Source of the DNA: Pedobacter yulinensis
GTDB taxonomy: Bacteria; Bacteroidota; Bacteroidia; Sphingobacteriales; Sphingobacteriaceae
Assembly: GCF_003029735.1 (NCBI RefSeq)
Contig: NZ_KZ686268.1
Coordinates: forward strand, 917,769-981,768
Reading direction: 5' to 3'
DNA length: 64,000 bases
Numbering within the stretch: the stretch's first letter is position 1; each line of letters begins with the position of its first letter. Shown in pieces: positions 17,719-27,077 of the stretch. The notes beneath the pieces are model-generated. The model did not search any database. It was given only the letters and a program-made list of their open reading frames with translations, and was not told where the DNA came from. A program made the position numbers and the translations under genes.

Positions 17719-18435
17719 ATGATTGTAAATTACACAGAACAGGGTTGGGAGATTATAACGCAGCGGGCACACGGACTGCTGGCCGCGGCGCTGGCGGCGC
17801 AATGGAAAAAGAAATACCGCGGGCCGAGATGGCTGGAGCTGCTTACCGCGATTGCCGAGCACGACGACAGCCGGATTGAACTGCTGCAGCCGGACATCCT
17901 GACGGCTGCAGGTGCACCGCTCGATTTCAAGATGAAAGGTTTCGACCTTCGCCATTGTGAAGAAACGGTTTTGATGGCCCGCAGTAAAAGTACATACATT
18001 GCTTTGCTTTGCTCCATGCACCTGGGTTTCGTATGCCCCCCGGATGCACCTGCCCAAGTGCAGGCTTTCCTTAAAGACCAGGTTTCGCAGCGTGAGGCCT
18101 GGCGCAGGCAGTTGGGGATAACGGCCACACAAATCAGAAAAGACTACAGCCTGCTGGAATGGTGCGATGCGCTTTCGCTGCTTCTCTGTCAGCACGAGAA
18201 TCAGCCAGAAGGCAGAAAAGTAGAGATCAGCAAGGGCCCGGATGGCAAAGTTCACCAGCTTTCACAACGGGGAAATGAGCTGACCGTAACGCCCTGGCCC
18301 TTTGAACACACCTCGTTCGAGGTGAGTTATGAATACCGCGTACTTAACAGGCTGGTGTTTGACCAGCCGGCTCAATTCAGGGAAATAATGCTTAAAACAG
18401 TTCCCCAGACGCGCATCTGGACATTAAAAAAATAG
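17719..18435 (+). CDS. DUF3891 family protein
   Basis: A 238-aa cytoplasmic protein that starts MIVNYTEQGWEIITQRAHG, the characteristic beginning of DUF3891 proteins, followed by LLAAALAAQW and the IAEHDDSR stretch. The His in QRAHG and the HDD motif could coordinate a metal as in HD-domain-like proteins, but this is speculation. The remainder (CDALSLLLCQHE, WPFEHTSFEVSYEYRVL) matches the family layout. No function is established. It precedes the glycosyltransferase operon by 118 nt with no sign of coupling. Confidence 0.85.
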   Translation: MIVNYTEQGWEIITQRAHGLLAAALAAQWKKKYRGPRWLELLTAIAEHDDSRIELLQPDILTAAGAPLDFKMKGFDLRHCEETVLMARSKSTYIALLCSMHLGFVCPPDAPAQVQAFLKDQVSQREAWRRQLGITATQIRKDYSLLEWCDALSLLLCQHENQPEGRKVEISKGPDGKVHQLSQRGNELTVTPWPFEHTSFEVSYEYRVLNRLVFDQPAQFREIMLKTVPQTRIWTLKK

Positions 18436-18553
18436 TTCCCGGGCTTTTAGCCAGCCTATACACCTAACGGCTCTGGTCTTTGTCTGACTCTGCGCAGAAT
18501 TGATGAAACAATTCGTGGTTTAAATACTTTGATATAGGAGTCAGCTACTGAAT

Positions 18554-19639
18554 ATGAAAATAGGTATAATTGCACATTTAAAACACCCGATACGTAAGCC
18601 TTTTATGGGCGGCCTGGAAGCTTTTACCCATGAAGTGACTAGTCATCTGATTGCACGCGGTCATGACGTAACCCTTTTTGCGAGCGAACAATCAGATCCG
18701 GAACTCGGCCTGCGTTCGATCTTAAGCGATGAAGATTACAACCGGCAAACCTTGAGCCGCTTTCCTTCGCACGAGCTTGTGGAAGATTTTATATCGACCC
18801 ACCACGCTTACCTGGAGCTGATGCAGGACATAGACCGGGAGGGTTTCGATGTTATTTTTAACAACAGCCTAAATTATGTGCCCATTACCATGGCTACGCT
18901 GATCAGCACGCCCATGGTGACCGTGCTGCATACGCCGCCTATATTCGAAATGAAGCGGGCGGCGGCCCAGGAACAAAAGATCGGCAAGATCCGCTATGTG
19001 TCTGTCTCTAAATCGAATGCAGTTGCCTGGAAACCCTATATTTCAGATTGCGAAATCATATCAAATGGCATTAACCTCGATAAATGGGACTTCCATGATC
19101 GCAATGACGGGAATTATGTAGTCTGGTTTGGCCGCATTCATCCCGATAAGGGAACGCACCTGGCCATTGAGGCGGCAGGGCTGGCCGGATACCCGATTAA
19201 AGTAGCCGGGAGCATTGCTGACCGGCATTATTTTGAAACCTACGTCAGGCCCTTGCTGGGTGCTGGCGCAGAACTGCTGGACCACCTCGATCACGCTCAG
19301 CTTAACAAACTGATCGGCGGAGCTGCAGCGAGCGTCATTACGCCATGCTGGGAGGAACCTTTCGGCCTGGTCATTGCCGAAAGCCTGGCTTGCGGGACGC
19401 CTGTTGCCGGTTTTGCGCGCGGTGCCCTGCCGAACCTGGTGTGCCCAGAAACAGGCCGCTTAACAAGCAGCAGCGATCCGCAGGATCTTGCCCATTGCAT
19501 TGCCGAAGCTGCCAGATTGGATCGCGGGGCCTGTCGCCGCCGGGCCGAAGACCGGCTAAGCATTGAGACCATGATCTCGTCTTACGAGGCATTGTTTTCG
19601 GAAGTGGCGGCTAACCGGTACCTTTCGCATGCCGTATAA
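18554..19639 (+). CDS. Glycosyltransferase family 4 (GT-B fold)
   Basis: A 361-aa cytoplasmic or membrane-associated glycosyltransferase. The N-terminal acceptor domain starts MKIGIIAHLKHPIRKPF and has a Gly-Gly loop (MGGLEAFTHEV). The donor domain begins at VVWFGRIHPDKGTHLAIEAA, the classic GT4 sequence, and ends with the E-x7-E motif in EPFGLVIAESLACGTPV. It is a retaining sugar-nucleotide transferase; donor and acceptor are unknown. Its last 11 bp overlap the next gene, so the three glycosyltransferase genes form an operon likely making one glycan or glycoconjugate. Confidence 0.92.
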   Translation: MKIGIIAHLKHPIRKPFMGGLEAFTHEVTSHLIARGHDVTLFASEQSDPELGLRSILSDEDYNRQTLSRFPSHELVEDFISTHHAYLELMQDIDREGFDVIFNNSLNYVPITMATLISTPMVTVLHTPPIFEMKRAAAQEQKIGKIRYVSVSKSNAVAWKPYISDCEIISNGINLDKWDFHDRNDGNYVVWFGRIHPDKGTHLAIEAAGLAGYPIKVAGSIADRHYFETYVRPLLGAGAELLDHLDHAQLNKLIGGAAASVITPCWEEPFGLVIAESLACGTPVAGFARGALPNLVCPETGRLTSSSDPQDLAHCIAEAARLDRGACRRRAEDRLSIETMISSYEALFSEVAANRYLSHAV

Positions 19640-20717
19640 GTTTTGTTTTTACATTCATCACCACGGCTCGGGTCACCTGATGCGGGCACTGTCAATTGCC
19701 AGGCATCTGCCTGCGGCTGACGTGATCTTTGCCGGCAGCGGTCTGGAAGCGCGCCGGGCCTTGATTCCTGCCGGTTTGAAGTGGATAGACCTGCCCTCAG
19801 ACCTGCCAGGTGCAGGCGACCTGTTAGCCGGTGCGCCCGGAACAACACCTTCTTTTGTACACTATGCGCCCTACCACATACAGGGCTTGAAAAGCCGCAG
19901 CCTGGAACTGGTTTCTGCTTTCACTGCGCATCCGCAGCTGTTGCTGGTTGTCGACGTGTCGGTTGAAGTAGCGTTGTTGGCCCGCTTGTGCGGCGTTCCC
20001 TATGTTTATATACGCCAGCATGGCCTGCGCAACGATCTGCCGCACAGGCTGGCCTATGAAGCGGCAGAAATGATCATTGCGCCTTATGCGGCCGAAATGG
20101 CGCAGCCCGATCAGGAAGGCCGGTTTGCAGAAAAAACGCTGTTTAGCGGTGGGTTTTCCCGCTATACGGGCATGCACGCTGCTTCCCGGCAGGTTCTTCC
20201 CCGGGTAGCGGTCTTTATGGGCCAGGGTGGCACCTGTTTTGACGAAAATTTTTTATTGCGCTTGAGCGCCCAGCTGCCGGCCACTGAGATTCACGTCATC
20301 GGCAGACTGCCGGCCGTCCCGGGTCACAGGCCGGCAAATTGTGTTTTCCACCAGCACCTGGCTGATCCATCGGATGTGCTCCTGACCTGTGAAGCTGTTA
20401 TTGCCAATGCCGGCCACAATACGGTTATGGAACTGGCAGACCTGGATCTGCCTTTTGTTTGTGTTCCCGACAGCCGCCCTTTCAAGGAGCAGGAGACGAA
20501 AGCGACCCACCTGGAAAGGCTGCGCGTGGCCCGGGTGGTGTGGCCGGAAGAGTTTGTGCAGGCGGACTGGACTGCATGCCTCGCTGATGCAATTGCACTG
20601 AAAGAGAATGAAGCCGCTACCCGCCTGACCGATCCCGCCGCACTGGGTGTTATTGCCCGTCAGCTGCAGGCGTTGCACGCCACATTGTTTTATACACAAA
20701 CCGATCGCCAGTCATGA
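19629..20717 (+). CDS. Glycosyltransferase, GT28/MurG-like fold
   Basis: A 362-aa protein with a GT-B layout. The N-terminus has FYIHHHGSGHLMRALSIARH, the Gly-rich loop seen in MurG-like transferases, then RRALIPAGLKWIDLPSD. The C-terminal half has VAVFMGQGGTCFDENFL and HQHLADPSDVLLTCEAVIANAGHNTVMELADLDLPFVCVP (given here as two motifs joined), with NAGHNTVMEL as nucleotide-sugar binding loop and PFKEQETKA following. It probably transfers a sugar from a UDP donor. It overlaps the gene before by 11 bp and the gene after by 4 bp (ATGA). Confidence 0.85.
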   Translation: MPYKFCFYIHHHGSGHLMRALSIARHLPAADVIFAGSGLEARRALIPAGLKWIDLPSDLPGAGDLLAGAPGTTPSFVHYAPYHIQGLKSRSLELVSAFTAHPQLLLVVDVSVEVALLARLCGVPYVYIRQHGLRNDLPHRLAYEAAEMIIAPYAAEMAQPDQEGRFAEKTLFSGGFSRYTGMHAASRQVLPRVAVFMGQGGTCFDENFLLRLSAQLPATEIHVIGRLPAVPGHRPANCVFHQHLADPSDVLLTCEAVIANAGHNTVMELADLDLPFVCVPDSRPFKEQETKATHLERLRVARVVWPEEFVQADWTACLADAIALKENEAATRLTDPAALGVIARQLQALHATLFYTQTDRQS

Positions 20718-21532
20718 ACGTCTCTGTACTCACACTTGTGCACAACCGCAACGCTGCCCTTCGCAACACCCTGGCCGGCCTGGCCGCCGGAACGGTGCTT
20801 CCAGCCGAAGTCATTGTCATGCACCTGAATGAAGAACCTGTGCCATTGCCCGGGATGCCCTTCCCGGTCCATCAGTTAACATTGTATACAGGCGACAGCC
20901 TCAACCTGGCTATGGCCCGCAACCGGGCTATGAGCTGCTCCTCCTCTGACCTGAATATTTTTCTCGATGTTGATTGTATACCCGCGTTGAACCTGATTGA
21001 GCGGTACCTTGATTGCTTCGCCACTGCAGATGATGTATTGTGGTCGGGCAAGGTCCGTTACCTGCCAGAAGGGGCGACCGGTTCGGATAACTGGCTTCAG
21101 CGCATGCATGAGCTGAGCAAACCAGATCCGGTTCGCGACGGACACGACCACTATCCATATGAATGGTTCTGGTCGCTCAATTTTGCCTGCTCGGCCGCGG
21201 TATTTGAAAAAATAGGCGGTTTCGATGCCGCATTTAAAGGATATGGTGCGGAAGATACCGATTTCGCTTTTGCTGCGCGGAAAAATCGGGTGCCACTCCA
21301 GGTTGCCGCTGCCACGGCCTATCACCAGCACCACAGCAGTTGCTCGCCACCGCTAAACCATTTCAGCGCCATCATTGAAAACGCCCGCGTTTTCAATGAA
21401 AAATGGCAGGAATGGCCCATGCCAGGCTGGCTGCAGGCCTTTGTTCAGCTGGGATTGATCAGGCTGCAGGGCAATGCCCTTGAGGTGCTGCGCCATCCAA
21501 CCGAAGCGGAGATTACACAGGCACGCAAATAA
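20714..21532 (+). CDS. Glycosyltransferase family 2 with galactosyltransferase-like C-terminus
   Basis: A 272-aa GT-A enzyme. It begins MNVSVLTLVHNRNAALRNTL, the family 2 nucleotide-binding strand and loop. DVDCIP near residue 90 is the metal-binding DxD. The C-terminal part has WSLNFACSAAVFEKIGGFD and GYGAEDTDFAFAA, the signature of the Glyco_transf_7C acceptor region. It is translationally coupled to the preceding glycosyltransferase (ATGA overlap at 20714-20717) and ends the three-gene operon. Product and acceptor are unknown. Confidence 0.92.
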   Translation: MNVSVLTLVHNRNAALRNTLAGLAAGTVLPAEVIVMHLNEEPVPLPGMPFPVHQLTLYTGDSLNLAMARNRAMSCSSSDLNIFLDVDCIPALNLIERYLDCFATADDVLWSGKVRYLPEGATGSDNWLQRMHELSKPDPVRDGHDHYPYEWFWSLNFACSAAVFEKIGGFDAAFKGYGAEDTDFAFAARKNRVPLQVAAATAYHQHHSSCSPPLNHFSAIIENARVFNEKWQEWPMPGWLQAFVQLGLIRLQGNALEVLRHPTEAEITQARK

Positions 21533-21653
21533 CCGAACGGCTGTTTTGGCTGCTTGTCAAATGCCACGAGGATATTACCGCCTGTTCATCTTAACAGCGC
21601 GCCGCTTTTGTATCTTAGATAACCGGTAGCTACCTGAGCTGCCGCTCAATTGC

Positions 21654-22781
21654 ATGAAAATTTTTCTGTTTGATCGGTTTAAGATACCTGGAGGTATCCG
21701 GGCCATAGCCGGGAGACTGCTGCTGTTCGTCTTTTTGTTGTCGCTCAGCCCGGGCAGACTGAGCCGGGCAGCCAGATCGGAAACGCCTGCAACGTTTACC
21801 GTGGTCGTTTTACCTGATACACAGAATTATATTCAGAACTTACGGCGAATTGCCAACCGGCAGATGTTCCGCGAACAGGTTGACTGGATCGTAGCAAACC
21901 GGCGAAGCCGCAATATTGTCTACGTGACGCAGCTAGGCGACCTGAGCCAGAGCATCAACATGGCCAAAGGCGGGCATGAGGAGACGACAGCCAGAGCCAT
22001 CAGTGAGGAACGGTTTCGGGCCTGCGATACCATCATGCGCCCGCTTGATGCTGCGGGAATACCTTACGGCATCGCCGTGGGAAATCACGACCAGTTTCCG
22101 TTGGCCGGCGATGCCTCGGGCAGCAGCACGGCGTTGTTTCATAAATGGTTTGTGAACCAAGGTGGAACCCGGTCCCGGTTTGATGGCAAACCCTGGTTCG
22201 GGGGAACCCGCGAGGCCGGTAACTACGACGATCATTACGACCGCTTCCGTGCAGGCGGCAAGGCGTGGATCGTTATTTACCTGGAGTTTGACGATGACCA
22301 GGTAAACAATACGGCAGATGACGAAGCGCGAAATGGCTGGGCTTTACAATTGCTCAAAAAATACGCCGACCATACGGCCATCGTGGTTACCCATAACGCG
22401 GGTAAGCTGAAGCAAAAAGCGTTCAGCAAACAGGGGCAGCTTATTTACGATGCACTTAAAGACCAGCCAAACCTGGTCATGTTGCTAGGCGGCCACATCG
22501 CCAACCTGAATGGCGACGTCAATTATTTCCGTACCGACCGTGGGGCGCTTCCGCCTGTTCGCACTTATATATCCGATTTTCAGTCGCTTAGCCCGGACGG
22601 AACAACGGCCAGCGTAAATGGGGGCAACGGTTACCTGCGGGTTATGCAGTTCTCAGTAAAGGAAAACCGGGTGCGGGTCAGCACGTTCTCGCCCTATCTG
22701 GAAAAACGGGGCCAGCCCAACCAATTTGCCGGTAAAGGGGCGCACCAGTTTGAGAAACCGATATTTGGCGGTGCGGGCTAG
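21654..22781 (+). CDS. Secreted calcineurin-like metallophosphoesterase
   Basis: A 375-aa protein with an N-terminal export segment (RLLLFVFLLSLSPG, residues about 21-35). The metallophosphoesterase core is seen as VVLPDTQNYI (Asp-x-x-x-Tyr variant), VTQLGDLSQS (GD motif), IAVGNHDQF (GNHD), IVVTHNAG (His) and LGGHIANL (GGH). All five metal-ligand blocks are present, so it is probably active on a phosphomonoester or diester outside the cytoplasm. The Tyr at the usual first-motif His position is typical of this subfamily. No operon partner is evident. Confidence 0.9.
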   Translation: MKIFLFDRFKIPGGIRAIAGRLLLFVFLLSLSPGRLSRAARSETPATFTVVVLPDTQNYIQNLRRIANRQMFREQVDWIVANRRSRNIVYVTQLGDLSQSINMAKGGHEETTARAISEERFRACDTIMRPLDAAGIPYGIAVGNHDQFPLAGDASGSSTALFHKWFVNQGGTRSRFDGKPWFGGTREAGNYDDHYDRFRAGGKAWIVIYLEFDDDQVNNTADDEARNGWALQLLKKYADHTAIVVTHNAGKLKQKAFSKQGQLIYDALKDQPNLVMLLGGHIANLNGDVNYFRTDRGALPPVRTYISDFQSLSPDGTTASVNGGNGYLRVMQFSVKENRVRVSTFSPYLEKRGQPNQFAGKGAHQFEKPIFGGAG

Positions 22782-22905
22782 GAATGGGCTTGTCAGGCCA
22801 GAATCAACAATGGCGCGTAAATATATATACGGGCCGCCGGTAATAAAAAATACCTGGGTTTAGTTATCTTTAGTATTCAGATCATCAACCATTAAAACAA
22901 TCGAA

Positions 22906-23625
22906 ATGAGTAGGTTTACAAAATCCGCCATGCTGCTGATCCTTGTGGTATTGGGCGCAACAACTGCCTTGCAGGCACAGACTTCAGGCCTGACAGGTGC
23001 CTGGCAACTTGCCGATGGCAATAACCAGCACCACCTTTTCTTCCAGGATGGCTATTATTTTCATACGGTACACAACGGTAACCAGTTTATTGCCAGCCAG
23101 GGCGGCACCTTCCAGGTCAAAGACCAGGGTGTTGCGGCGACGGTGTTATACGATACTGCAGACTCCGCGCGCGTAGGTACAGGCCTGAACGTACCGTTCA
23201 GTATAGCTGGTGAGCGACTCACGTTGCAGATGCCTGAAGGGGAAGTGAGTTTTACGCGTGTAGACGATGGCAAAGCGCCCCTCGCGGGCGTATGGCGCAT
23301 AACCGGCAGGGCGGGCGATGACGGTAAGGTTGCCGCAATTCACCAGTCAGGAACCAGGCAGACGTATAAAATGCTGACCGGCACCAAATTCCAGTGGGTG
23401 GCCATCGATCCGGCAAAGAAACAATTTTCAGGTACCGGTGGTGGTTCCTATACCTTTGCCAATGGCAAATACACCGAAAAAATCGAGTTTTTTTCCCGCG
23501 ATTCCAGCCGGGTAGGGGCTACACTTGGTTTTGACGGCAAACTCCAGGATGGAAACTGGCACCACAGCGGTCTGAGCAGCAAGGGCGCCAAGATCTACGA
23601 GGTTTGGAGCAAAGTACAACGCTAA
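22906..23625 (+). CDS. Secreted protein of unknown function (239 aa)
   Basis: I do not recognise a named family. It has a signal peptide (SAMLLILVVLGATTALQAQ) and two similar beta-rich halves, each opening with a GAWQL or GVWRI strand (near residues 31 and 129) and ending in a basic strand, so it may be an internal duplication resembling lipocalin-like proteins. TATCTTTA upstream near 22865 is a one-mismatch -7 element. It is probably periplasmic or surface-exposed. Ligand and role are unknown. Confidence 0.75.
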   Translation: MSRFTKSAMLLILVVLGATTALQAQTSGLTGAWQLADGNNQHHLFFQDGYYFHTVHNGNQFIASQGGTFQVKDQGVAATVLYDTADSARVGTGLNVPFSIAGERLTLQMPEGEVSFTRVDDGKAPLAGVWRITGRAGDDGKVAAIHQSGTRQTYKMLTGTKFQWVAIDPAKKQFSGTGGGSYTFANGKYTEKIEFFSRDSSRVGATLGFDGKLQDGNWHHSGLSSKGAKIYEVWSKVQR

Positions 23626-23631
23626 GCTTCG

Positions 23632-23663
23632 TTTCGGGCTTTCGGAGAAAGCAGGTACATTTG
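23632..23663 (+). promoter_or_regulatory. Putative Bacteroidota promoter for the AraC-type gene
   Basis: TACATTTG at 23656-23663 is a perfect TAnnTTTG -7 element. TTTC at 23632-23635 sits 20 nt before it, a one-mismatch -33 element at the right spacing. Transcription would start about 16 nt before the ATG at 23686. Confidence 0.5.
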
Positions 23664-23685
23664 ATTTTTGCAAAAAGCAGAACAA

Positions 23686-24618
23686 ATGGAAACGACACTT
23701 GAGGATTTTTATCAGGAAATGGCCGCTGCCTCGGGCCGAGACCTGCAGAGCTTGCTGCCCGGGGCCATTGACAAGGAAATCGGACATTTCAACGTGTTTG
23801 CCTTAGACCAGCTGTACGATCAGGCCACGGGCAAACACCTCATGCCTTACAGCAAGCGGGCCTATTATAAGATCAGCCTGATCGAAGGGTGTAACCGGGC
23901 AGAATACGCAGACAAAGTAATCGAGATCGACGGGCGGGCTTTGCTCTTCGCGACACCCAAAATTCCATACAACTGGATACCGCAGAACGACAAGCAGTCG
24001 GCAGTATTCTGTGTGTTTACGCCCGAATTTTTAAGCCGCAACAAAACTGGTGTGGTGATCGACGAACTGCCGATCTTTAGTCCGGGGCAGCACCCGATCT
24101 TCCAGCTTTCTGAAACTGAAGCTGCCGGGGCGGCCGGGCTCTTTGAGCGCATGCAGCGCGAACTGTCGTCTGATTATAAGTATAAATACGACCTGCTTCG
24201 AAACATGGTTATGGAACTGATCCATTTCGGGCAGAAGCTGCAGCCAGCTTCAAAATTATATTCCAGCCATCATGCAGGTCACCGCATATCTTCCTTATTT
24301 ATCGAATTGCTCGAAAGGCAGTTTCCCATCGAGTCACAGCAGCAGCGTCTTTTGCTGCGCACAGCAGGCGATTATGCGAACCGGCTCGCGGTACACATCA
24401 ACCACCTGAACAAAGTGCTCAGGGAAAGCACCGGCAAAACCACAACAGAGATCATTGGCAGCAGGATCATCCAGGAGGCGAAGATCCTGCTCAGACAAAC
24501 CGACTGGAATGTGTCTGAAATTGCATGGGTACTTGGATTTGAGGAGATTGCTCATTTCTCCAATTTTTTCAAACGGCAAACAGGTCTGGCACCTCAAAAA
24601 TTCAGGTCTGATGATTGA
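23686..24618 (+). CDS. AraC family transcriptional regulator
   Basis: A 310-aa regulator; ATG at 23686 is preferred over an in-frame TTG at 23668 because the promoter's expected start lies just before it. The N-terminal 200 residues are a cupin-like sensory region (YKISLIEGCNRAEY, FATPKIPYNWIP). The C-terminal AraC double helix-turn-helix is clear: RLAVHINHLNKVLRE, then WNVSEIAWVLGFEEIAHFSNFFKRQTG (motif split by the second helix-turn-helix), ending PQKFRSDD. The inducer is unknown. The SDR gene 63 nt downstream is the likely target. Confidence 0.9.
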   Translation: METTLEDFYQEMAAASGRDLQSLLPGAIDKEIGHFNVFALDQLYDQATGKHLMPYSKRAYYKISLIEGCNRAEYADKVIEIDGRALLFATPKIPYNWIPQNDKQSAVFCVFTPEFLSRNKTGVVIDELPIFSPGQHPIFQLSETEAAGAAGLFERMQRELSSDYKYKYDLLRNMVMELIHFGQKLQPASKLYSSHHAGHRISSLFIELLERQFPIESQQQRLLLRTAGDYANRLAVHINHLNKVLRESTGKTTTEIIGSRIIQEAKILLRQTDWNVSEIAWVLGFEEIAHFSNFFKRQTGLAPQKFRSDD

Positions 24619-24670
24619 TTTTTGCAAATTTCAGATTGATGTCTGCAAACATGACAGCAGCGAACCAGCC

Positions 24671-24678
24671 TACCTTTG
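24671..24678 (+). promoter_or_regulatory. Perfect -7 element just before the SDR gene
   Basis: TACCTTTG matches TAnnTTTG exactly and ends 3 nt before the ATG at 24682. No correctly spaced -33 element is visible. If used, the transcript would be leaderless or nearly so. Confidence 0.4.
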
Positions 24679-24681
24679 GGT

Positions 24682-25464
24682 ATGGAAAATTCAAAAAATT
24701 TAAGCGCATCACAACGCATTGCACTGGTAACCGGCGGCAGCCGCGGCCTGGGACGAGACATGGCCATTAAACTGGCCGCAAAAGGTCTGGATGTGGTGCT
24801 GACATTTCAATCGCAACAAGGCGAGGCAGATGCTGTCGTCAATGAGATCAGCAGGATGGGCCGGAAAGCAGCCGCTTTGCAGTTCGATGTGCTCGACATT
24901 GCGGGTTATAATGCATTTGTCGAAGCACTTGCGGCTACGTTTTCTGCGACTTTTGGCACTGCGAAGCTGGACTTTCTCATTAACAATGCCGGCTTTATTT
25001 ATACCGCACCGTTCGGGCAGGTCACTGAGCAGCAGTATGATGAGCTGGCCCAGATACACTTAAAGGGCCCTTTCTTTTTGACACAAGCGCTGCTGCCCTT
25101 GCTGAACGATGGCGGTGGTATTGTGAATGTATCGACCGGCCTTACCCGTTTTGCCACACCTGGTTTTGCTGCCTATGCAGCCATGAAAGGCGGCATGGAA
25201 GTGCTTACAAAATACCAGGCAAAAGAACTCGGCGAACGCCGCATCAGGGTAAACATTGTTGCGCCCGGGGCGATAGAAACAGATATTCAGGGCGGTGCGG
25301 TGCGCGATAATGCTGAGCTGAACAAGCATATTGCATCGGTTACCGCCCTGGGGCGTGTAGGCCTGCCAGAAGACATCGGTGGAGTTGTCGCTTTTCTGTG
25401 TACCGAAGAGGCCAGGTGGATCAATGCGCAGCGTATTGAGATATCTGGCGGCATGAACCTTTAG
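24682..25464 (+). CDS. Short-chain dehydrogenase/reductase
   Basis: A 260-aa NAD(P)-dependent oxidoreductase. Visible landmarks are the Gly-rich cofactor loop VTGGSRGLGR (about 17-26), the INNAG stretch, and the Ser-Tyr-Lys catalytic set in VNVSTGL and YAAMKGG. PGAIETDI and LGRVGLPEDIGGVVAFL follow as in classical SDRs. The ATG at 24682 is chosen over an upstream TTG. The substrate is unknown. It lies 63 nt after the AraC gene on the same strand and is convergent with the GT39-like gene. Confidence 0.93.
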   Translation: MENSKNLSASQRIALVTGGSRGLGRDMAIKLAAKGLDVVLTFQSQQGEADAVVNEISRMGRKAAALQFDVLDIAGYNAFVEALAATFSATFGTAKLDFLINNAGFIYTAPFGQVTEQQYDELAQIHLKGPFFLTQALLPLLNDGGGIVNVSTGLTRFATPGFAAYAAMKGGMEVLTKYQAKELGERRIRVNIVAPGAIETDIQGGAVRDNAELNKHIASVTALGRVGLPEDIGGVVAFLCTEEARWINAQRIEISGGMNL

Positions 25465-25480
25465 GCATGGCTTAAGTGCG

Positions 25481-27034
25481 CTAGCGACCCGATCCCGTAA
25501 ATTTTTCCCGTTCGGCGCGGTACCAGGCACTGAAACCGGGCTGCGGGCTGGGAAGCAGGAAAGTGTTTGTTCCGTTGCCAATCGCCGTGGGCTGCCTGAA
25601 GGTGCAAAGCAAGACGGCCTGCGGGGCGAGCGCGCTGACCCCGGCTGTGCTTTTATCGGTTATAAACAGGATTGGCCCATCGGGCAGCCGCGGAAATGAC
25701 CATTCCAGCACGCTGTTGTCGCAGGCATGAACGGCAGGAAAAGAAGCCGGCTTGTAGTGGATCAGTGCCGCGGTCACGGCATAGCCATCGGTTACCACCG
25801 TAAGGCGGCTTTTCGTGGCCGGATCAAGTGCTCGGTAGGCTGAATCTGCCTGCATGGTCAGTGTTTCCCAGCCAAGCATGTCTGCATAAAAAGCAGGCAG
25901 CTGGTGCTTTCTACCATCGGGCCATTCCAGCAGTGCGGTGTTGGCGGTATATGAAGCAGTTGTGTTGAAATAGTTCAGCATGGCCTGCAAAGGAAGAATG
26001 GGGACAAGCGCCGGCAGTGCTGCCAGCACCAGCAGGTGCAGCGCAAACAGGTTATAGGTCCAGAAGGCGGCCAGCCGCCCGAGCAGTTTTTCCCAGCATA
26101 CGCCGCCCGCCGCCAGCAGCAGCGGCATAGCGCCGAGCATGTAGTAAATCTTTCCGCCTGAGTACATAAAAAAAACCAGAATCGCCAGCATGGCGCTACC
26201 CAGGAAACGGTAGGGCCGGAAGTGGGGTAGAAATAGTAAGGCAACCAGACCCGCCGACCATACGGCCAGGCCGGACCCATGTGCGAGCACCTGCTCCAGT
26301 AAAAAATTCCAGGCGCCGGTTTCAGGGGTGTTTGCTTTCAAAACCGACAGGTACCGGACAAACGGAAAATCGTGCTGTATCTGCCAGAACAAGTTGGGCA
26401 GAAGCAGCAATAGGCCTGGCAAAACCGCCGGCCAAAAGGGAGAACCCTGCTGTGTGCGCCGGAAGGAGATCAGCAGGCCGGGTAACAAGGCAAGAAAATA
26501 CAGGAGTGTGCTGTATTTGTTCAGGATTCCGAGGGCGAACGCCAGGCTGGCCCAGACAGCCTGGGCAGGCTGGGCTGTCTGCACATACCTGAGCAGGAAA
26601 AAAGCGCCGGCCGTCCAGAAAAAAGGCTCGAAGGCTACAGGCTGAAGAAAGTACCCCGTTGCAAGGTAGGCCGGTGAACATAACAGTGCCGTACAGGTAA
26701 TCGCGACGGCCAGCCTGCCGCCTCCCAGGCGAAAGGCGGCCAGGCCGCTTAGGCCGACCGTAGCTGCCGAAAAAAGCGTAGGCAACAAGCGATAAACGAA
26801 GGCCGAGATATCCCTCCCGGCTGGGTACAGCGCCGCAATCCAGGGAGTGAATGGTCCGTTGTCCAGATAACCCGGCTGCAGATTTTTGCCAAGTGCGATG
26901 TAATAGAGCTCGTCTGCGTGCAAGCCATAGTTGGCGTTGGCCGCAAAGTGCAGGATAATCTTACACAACACAAACCCCAAAATGAGCAAACGGTAAGATG
27001 CGGGCAGTGCTGTGTACTTGTTTTCGGCGATCAT
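25481..27034 (-). CDS. GT39/ArnT-like membrane glycosyltransferase
   Basis: A 517-aa polytopic membrane protein. The start at 27034 (MIAENKYTALPAS) precedes the first hydrophobic helix; an upstream extension would overlap the thermonuclease gene. About nine to eleven membrane segments are visible, and the first periplasmic loop has ADELYYIALG and PGYLDNGPF, matching the acidic motif of PMT/ArnT-like lipid-linked sugar transferases. The C-terminal 140 residues look soluble. It probably transfers a sugar from a polyprenyl-phosphate donor to an acceptor at the periplasmic face. The target is unknown. Confidence 0.85.
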   Translation of the reverse strand: MIAENKYTALPASYRLLILGFVLCKIILHFAANANYGLHADELYYIALGKNLQPGYLDNGPFTPWIAALYPAGRDISAFVYRLLPTLFSAATVGLSGLAAFRLGGGRLAVAITCTALLCSPAYLATGYFLQPVAFEPFFWTAGAFFLLRYVQTAQPAQAVWASLAFALGILNKYSTLLYFLALLPGLLISFRRTQQGSPFWPAVLPGLLLLLPNLFWQIQHDFPFVRYLSVLKANTPETGAWNFLLEQVLAHGSGLAVWSAGLVALLFLPHFRPYRFLGSAMLAILVFFMYSGGKIYYMLGAMPLLLAAGGVCWEKLLGRLAAFWTYNLFALHLLVLAALPALVPILPLQAMLNYFNTTASYTANTALLEWPDGRKHQLPAFYADMLGWETLTMQADSAYRALDPATKSRLTVVTDGYAVTAALIHYKPASFPAVHACDNSVLEWSFPRLPDGPILFITDKSTAGVSALAPQAVLLCTFRQPTAIGNGTNTFLLPSPQPGFSAWYRAEREKFTGSGR

Positions 27035-27077
27035 CCAAGTACATACAGCTGTAAAGCAAAAATGTTCGGACCGATCG

